From assembly GCA_027017505.1 (NCBI GenBank), contig JALUQR010000018.1:1-17751 (forward strand): DNA of 17,751 nucleotides, given 5' to 3'. Shown here piece by piece: positions 14,332-17,751 of the stretch. The position numbers and the translations under genes were made by a program. A model generated the notes under the pieces. It saw only the letters and a list, made by a program, of their open reading frames with translations, was not told the DNA's origin and searched no databases. This DNA comes from a bacterium (GTDB lineage Bacteria; Desulfobacterota; GWC2-55-46; DRQE01). Positions within the stretch are counted from its first letter, which is position 1. Every line of letters begins with the position of its first letter.

Positions 14332-15675
14332 GTGTCGAGCGTAGAGGGATTAATTATCGAAGCCGTTATAATACTTCTTTTAATACTCCTTAACGGCTTC
14401 TTTGCAACATCCGAGATAGCCATAATCTCTTCCCGCAGAAGTGTAGTAGAAAAGCTCGCAAAGGATGGAAAGGGCTCTGCAAGGCTTGTCTCGAAGATGA
14501 AGGAGGAGCCCGAGCGGTTTCTGGCAACCATACAGGTGGGTGTAACCCTTATAGGCACCCTTGCCTCTGTCATAGGTGGTGTGGTTGCCATAGAGTTTCT
14601 GAAACCCCTCTACAGGGCCGTACCCTTTGGCCCCGTTCAGGAGACCGCAGAGCTTCTGGCAGTTGGCACGGTGGTTATAATCCTCTCCTATGCCATGCTC
14701 ATAGTGGGTGAGCTTGTGCCAAAGTCCATCGCCCTGAGATACTCCGAGCGCATAGCCTTTGTGGTTGCAAGGCCCATAGAGCTGGTCTCAAGGCTGTTCG
14801 CACCCCTTGTAATGGTGCTCACAGCATCCACCACATTCCTTCTGAGACTTATAGGCATAAAGGAGGACATAAAAGAGGTCCTCATACCCAGGGAAGAGCT
14901 CAAGTACTACATAAAGGAGAGCCGTGAAAGGGGTGTACTGCAGGAGACAGAGGCACAGCTTCTCCACGGGGTGTTCGAGTTTGCAGACACCACCGTAAAG
15001 GAAATCATGGTGCCAAAGCCAAAGTTCTGTGCCATAGAGATAAACACCCCTCCTGAAGAGGTGCTCAAACTCGTTGCAGAGGCAGGTTTTTCAAGATACC
15101 CCGTCTACAGGGAAACACTGGATAACATTGTGGGAATACTCTTCAACAAAGACCTCTTCAGGGCAATCGAGCAGAAAAAGACCATAGTGCTGAGAGAACT
15201 CATACGCCCGCCGTTTTTCGTGCCAAACACCATAATGATAAGCACCCTTCTGAGGGAGATGCAGAAAAAGAAGACCCACATAGCCATAGTTGTGGATGAA
15301 CATGGCGATGTGGACGGGCTCGTTACCATAGAGGACATACTTGAAGAGATAGTTGGAGAGATAGAGGACGAATACGATGTGGAAAAGGGCGGGCTTGTGG
15401 AAAAACTCAGAAACGGCACCATGGTGATAGATGCATCCGCATCCCTTAAGGACCTCAAGGACATAGGGCTACCCTTCTCTGATGAAGACCTTGAGGAATA
15501 CAACACCCTTGCGGGCTTCATGCTCTCCAAGCTACAGCGTATACCCCGTGGTGGAGAGTTCGTGATACACAATGGTTACAGGTTCACCGTGGTGGACATG
15601 GAAAAGAACAGGATTGCAAAGGTAAAGGCCGAAAACCTCACCCTCATGAGCCGTATCCACCAGAAGGCCCTTTAG
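14332..15675 (+). CDS. CNNM/CorC-type transporter (DUF21, CBS pair, CorC_HlyC domain)
   Basis: A 447-residue inner-membrane protein of the family formerly called hemolysin C-like, now linked to Mg2+ or other divalent-cation transport. Domain order: DUF21/CNNM transmembrane region (about 1-175, NGFFATSEIAIISSRR, then LIVGELVPKSIALRYSERIA), tandem CBS domains (about 225-345, VPKPKFCAIEI, GFSRYPVYRETLDNIVGIL, VVDEHGDVDGLVTIEDILEEIVGEI) and a C-terminal CorC_HlyC domain (about 355-440, NTLAGFMLSKLQRIPRGGEF). The start is a GTG at 14332, 4 nt after AAGGAGG, which is close but acceptable; no in-frame ATG exists nearby. It has its own promoter with an inverted repeat. Its TAG overlaps the polX stop by 4 bp. 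Confidence 0.93.
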   Translation: MSSVEGLIIEAVIILLLILLNGFFATSEIAIISSRRSVVEKLAKDGKGSARLVSKMKEEPERFLATIQVGVTLIGTLASVIGGVVAIEFLKPLYRAVPFGPVQETAELLAVGTVVIILSYAMLIVGELVPKSIALRYSERIAFVVARPIELVSRLFAPLVMVLTASTTFLLRLIGIKEDIKEVLIPREELKYYIKESRERGVLQETEAQLLHGVFEFADTTVKEIMVPKPKFCAIEINTPPEEVLKLVAEAGFSRYPVYRETLDNIVGILFNKDLFRAIEQKKTIVLRELIRPPFFVPNTIMISTLLREMQKKKTHIAIVVDEHGDVDGLVTIEDILEEIVGEIEDEYDVEKGGLVEKLRNGTMVIDASASLKDLKDIGLPFSDEDLEEYNTLAGFMLSKLQRIPRGGEFVIHNGYRFTVVDMEKNRIAKVKAENLTLMSRIHQKAL

Positions 15676-17429
15676 CCCCTCTTTTTGAGCACCTTAAGGA
15701 GCGATGCAAGTGGCATGGCATTGAGCACATCCCTGGCCTCAAGCCAGCCCCTTCTTGCGGTGTGCACCCCGTAGGTTATGTACTCAAGGTGATACTCGCT
15801 GTGTGAGTCTGTTCCTATGCTCACGAGCACTCCCCTGTCCTTTGCGAGCCTCAGGTGGGTATCGTTGAGGTCAAGCCGTTCGGGATAGGAATTCAGCTCA
15901 AGTGCCACCCCGTACTCCTTTGCACACTCCATGATGGCCTCCATATCCACCTCATAGGGTTCTCTTATGCCTATGAGCCTTCCTGTGGGATGGGCAAGGA
16001 TGTTTACAAGACCCGTGCTCAGGGCCTTTATTATCCTTTCGGTCATCTGCGGGCCTGGCATGTCAAACCTTGAGTGTACGGCCCCCACAACGCAGTCAAG
16101 CTCTCTTAACACCTCTGGAGGGTGGTCAAGCGTTCCATCTGCCCTTATGTCCACCTCTGCACCCTTAAGGATGGTAAAGTTAATGCCCCTTTCTCTGAAC
16201 GCCTGGTTTATCCTGTCTATCTCCTTGAGCTGTTTTTTAAGCCTCGTTTCGTCAAGCCCGTGGGCAATGCCAACCGCCTTTGAGTGGTCTGTTATGGCAA
16301 TGTACTCGTAGCCCCTTTCTATGGCCTTCTGTGCCATCTCCTCTATGGTGTTTGTGCCATCGCTGTAGTGGGTGTGCACATGAAGGTCTCCCTTTATGTC
16401 CCCTTCTTCCAGCAAATGGGGCAGACTGTCCTTTTCTGCAAGCTCTATCTCTCCCTTGTTCTCCCTTATCTCAGGTGGTATCCACACAAGCCCCACAGCC
16501 CTGTAGACCTCCTCTTCGGTTCTGCCTGCCACCTTTTTGCCCGTCTTCTCCCTGAACACCCCGTATTCGCTTATCTTAAGCCCCAGTTTTTTTGCCCTGT
16601 CTCTTATGGCTATGTTGTGGGCCTTTGAGCCCGTAAAGTACTGAAGTGCGGAACCGAAGGACCCCTCATCAAGCACCCTCAGGTCCACCTGCAGGCCCAC
16701 ATTTAGCACCACGGAGGACTTCGTCTCTCCCTTTGCGAGCACCTCCCTTACCTCACCGTAATTTACAAAGTGCTCCATAACATCCATTATGGCACCCCTT
16801 TTACCGCATGTAACGAGGATGTCCACATCGCCTATGGTGTCCTTCCACCTGCGAAGACTTCCTGCAATCTCTATCTGTGAGATGTGGCCCACCTGCCTCA
16901 TGTATTCCACATATCCCATTGCATAGGGATAGGCAACAGAGAGTCTGAACCTCTGGGCTGTAAGTCTCAGGCTCCTGTACTCCTCTATGGACTTTAGTAT
17001 CTTCTGTTCTGTCTTCTCGCCCATGCCTGGAAGTCCCCTGAGAAGTCCCTTTTTTGCAACCCTCTCAAGGTCATCCACGCTCTTTACACCCAGGCTCTTA
17101 TAGAGCAATTCCACCTTGCGGGGGCCGATCCCAGAGATGTTCAGAATCTCAAGCAGTCCTGAGGGAAGCTCCCTGAGCAGTTGCTCGTGGAAACTGCACT
17201 TTCCTGTTTTAAGGATTTCCACAACCTTCTCGCGTATGCTCTTTCCTATGCCCTTTATCTTTTCGAGCTCCTGCTCATCCCTTTCCACTATGGACTTTAC
17301 ACTCACTGGAAGCCCCTCTATGATGAGCCCAGCGTTTCTGTAAGACCTCACCCTGAAGGGGTTCTCACCCTTTATCTCAAGAAGGTCTGCTATTTCGTAA
17401 AAGATTCTGGCTATCTCGGTATTTTCCAT
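15672..17429 (-). CDS. polX: DNA polymerase/3'-5' exonuclease PolX
   Basis: Bacterial family X DNA polymerase with a PHP exonuclease domain, a base-excision-repair gap-filling enzyme. The 585 residues contain: the 8-kDa-type HhH region (about 1-80, with IKGIGKSIREKV at 58-69); a second and third HhH (about 96-146); the polymerase palm with GSLRR (190-194), GDVDIL with D201 and D203, and VDLR with D249; and the PHP domain (about 345-575) with HVHTHYSDG (H350, H352), DHS (D381, H382), E425, H452, H480 and DSH (D541, H543). All polymerase and PHP metal ligands are in place, so both activities look intact. The ATG at 17429 starts 3 nt after the upstream stop and has no Shine-Dalgarno, consistent with translational coupling. 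Confidence 0.96.
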   Translation of the reverse strand: MENTEIARIFYEIADLLEIKGENPFRVRSYRNAGLIIEGLPVSVKSIVERDEQELEKIKGIGKSIREKVVEILKTGKCSFHEQLLRELPSGLLEILNISGIGPRKVELLYKSLGVKSVDDLERVAKKGLLRGLPGMGEKTEQKILKSIEEYRSLRLTAQRFRLSVAYPYAMGYVEYMRQVGHISQIEIAGSLRRWKDTIGDVDILVTCGKRGAIMDVMEHFVNYGEVREVLAKGETKSSVVLNVGLQVDLRVLDEGSFGSALQYFTGSKAHNIAIRDRAKKLGLKISEYGVFREKTGKKVAGRTEEEVYRAVGLVWIPPEIRENKGEIELAEKDSLPHLLEEGDIKGDLHVHTHYSDGTNTIEEMAQKAIERGYEYIAITDHSKAVGIAHGLDETRLKKQLKEIDRINQAFRERGINFTILKGAEVDIRADGTLDHPPEVLRELDCVVGAVHSRFDMPGPQMTERIIKALSTGLVNILAHPTGRLIGIREPYEVDMEAIMECAKEYGVALELNSYPERLDLNDTHLRLAKDRGVLVSIGTDSHSEYHLEYITYGVHTARRGWLEARDVLNAMPLASLLKVLKKRG

Positions 17430-17432
17430 TAT

Positions 17433-17751
17433 TCAATCGAGAAAGTAGGCCCTGTAGATGTAGAAGAGGCTTCGTTCCTCGCTCTCTATGCGTTTGAGCA
17501 CTTCCACCTCAAGGTTTTTAAGCTTCATGGAGAAGTCTCCCTGGCGTTCCGCTATGTCCCGGGATGTGGCGTAGTCTTTGAAGAACTCCTCTGCCCTTGA
17601 GGTTATCTTTCGCATCTCTTCTATAAAGAGGTCAAGTGCGGGCAGGAGGGCGTCCTGTTTAAGTTCCACAGCCCTTTTGCGAAGCTCCCTGTAGAAGAAC
17701 TCATCCTCATCCCTTACATGCTCCACAAGCGTGGCCTTAAGCCTTTCTATC
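17433..17751 (-). CDS. Hemerythrin-like (HHE) domain protein, N-terminus cut by window edge
   Basis: The last 105 codons are visible; the frame stays open to the window edge, so the internal GTG at 17726 is not a dependable start. The visible part is all helical and matches the second half of an HHE/hemerythrin four-helix bundle: EHVRDEDEFFYREL with an HxxxE pair (visible residues 11 and 15), a long amphipathic middle helix, and LKRIESEERSLFYIY at the end. The last helix normally supplies another HxxxE pair; here the His position is Arg (visible residue 87) with Glu at 91, so the di-iron site may be altered. Proteins of this type bind O2 or iron or sense NO or redox state. It sits directly upstream of polX in one unit. 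Confidence 0.65.
   Translation of the reverse strand, partial: IERLKATLVEHVRDEDEFFYRELRKRAVELKQDALLPALDLFIEEMRKITSRAEEFFKDYATSRDIAERQGDFSMKLKNLEVEVLKRIESEERSLFYIYRAYFLD

Noticed and set aside
1..17751. Mobile elements, CRISPR arrays, toxin-antitoxin pairs, tRNA or rRNA genes
   Set aside because: No transposase, integrase, spaced repeats, toxin-like small gene pairs or cloverleaf-type sequences were seen on either strand; codon use looks uniform throughout.

Overview
The window holds about 20 chromosomal genes at near-complete coding density, with no rRNA, tRNA, CRISPR array, insertion sequence or phage gene that I could recognise. The longest non-coding gap is about 134 bp. The gene set suggests a Gram-negative, H2-metabolising anaerobe or microaerophile: an outer-membrane-type lipoprotein peptidase, an rpoS-type sigma factor in the surE-pcm-nlpD-rpoS arrangement, and [NiFe] hydrogenase maturation genes. 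Ile is mostly ATA and Arg mostly AGG/AGA, as is common in thermophiles. A Nitrospirota or Desulfobacterota (former Deltaproteobacteria) lineage would fit. That placement is an inference from gene order and codon use, not a demonstrated fact.

Region 1 (1-4662, minus strand) reads surE, pcm, a VTT/DedA-type membrane protein, a LOG-type Rossmann protein, nlpD, an rpoS-type sigma factor, then apt, which runs off the left edge. Most junctions overlap or are under 15 bp. This is the classical stress/stationary-phase cluster with two extra genes between pcm and nlpD. A likely extra promoter for the sigma gene lies across the end of nlpD.

Region 2 (4736-5695, plus) is a lone zinc-dependent medium-chain dehydrogenase, divergent from surE and ending in a 4-bp convergent overlap with hypE.

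Region 3 (5692-10819, minus) is a hydrogenase maturation operon in the order M52 endopeptidase, hypF, hypC, hypD, hypE. HypF and HypE make the cyanide ligand, HypC and HypD assemble Fe(CN)2CO, and the protease finishes the large subunit. hypA, hypB and the hydrogenase subunits are not in view. Upstream and on the same strand is a Na+/phosphate symporter with a PhoU-like tail (10838-12463).

Region 4 (12598-15675, plus) is eno followed by a Mth938-like gene, then a CNNM/CorC-type membrane protein with its own promoter. An 11-bp inverted repeat brackets that promoter's -10 element and start site.

Region 5 (15672-17751, minus) is a bacterial family X DNA polymerase (PolX) preceded, 3 bp upstream, by the end of a hemerythrin-like gene that runs off the right edge.

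I found no convincing new multi-gene system. The best leads are regulatory: the inverted repeat around the CorC promoter, several -10 elements placed directly against start codons, and a short upstream reading frame overlapping the sigma-factor start. Gene-level leads are an apparently active NlpD and the pairing of hemerythrin with PolX.
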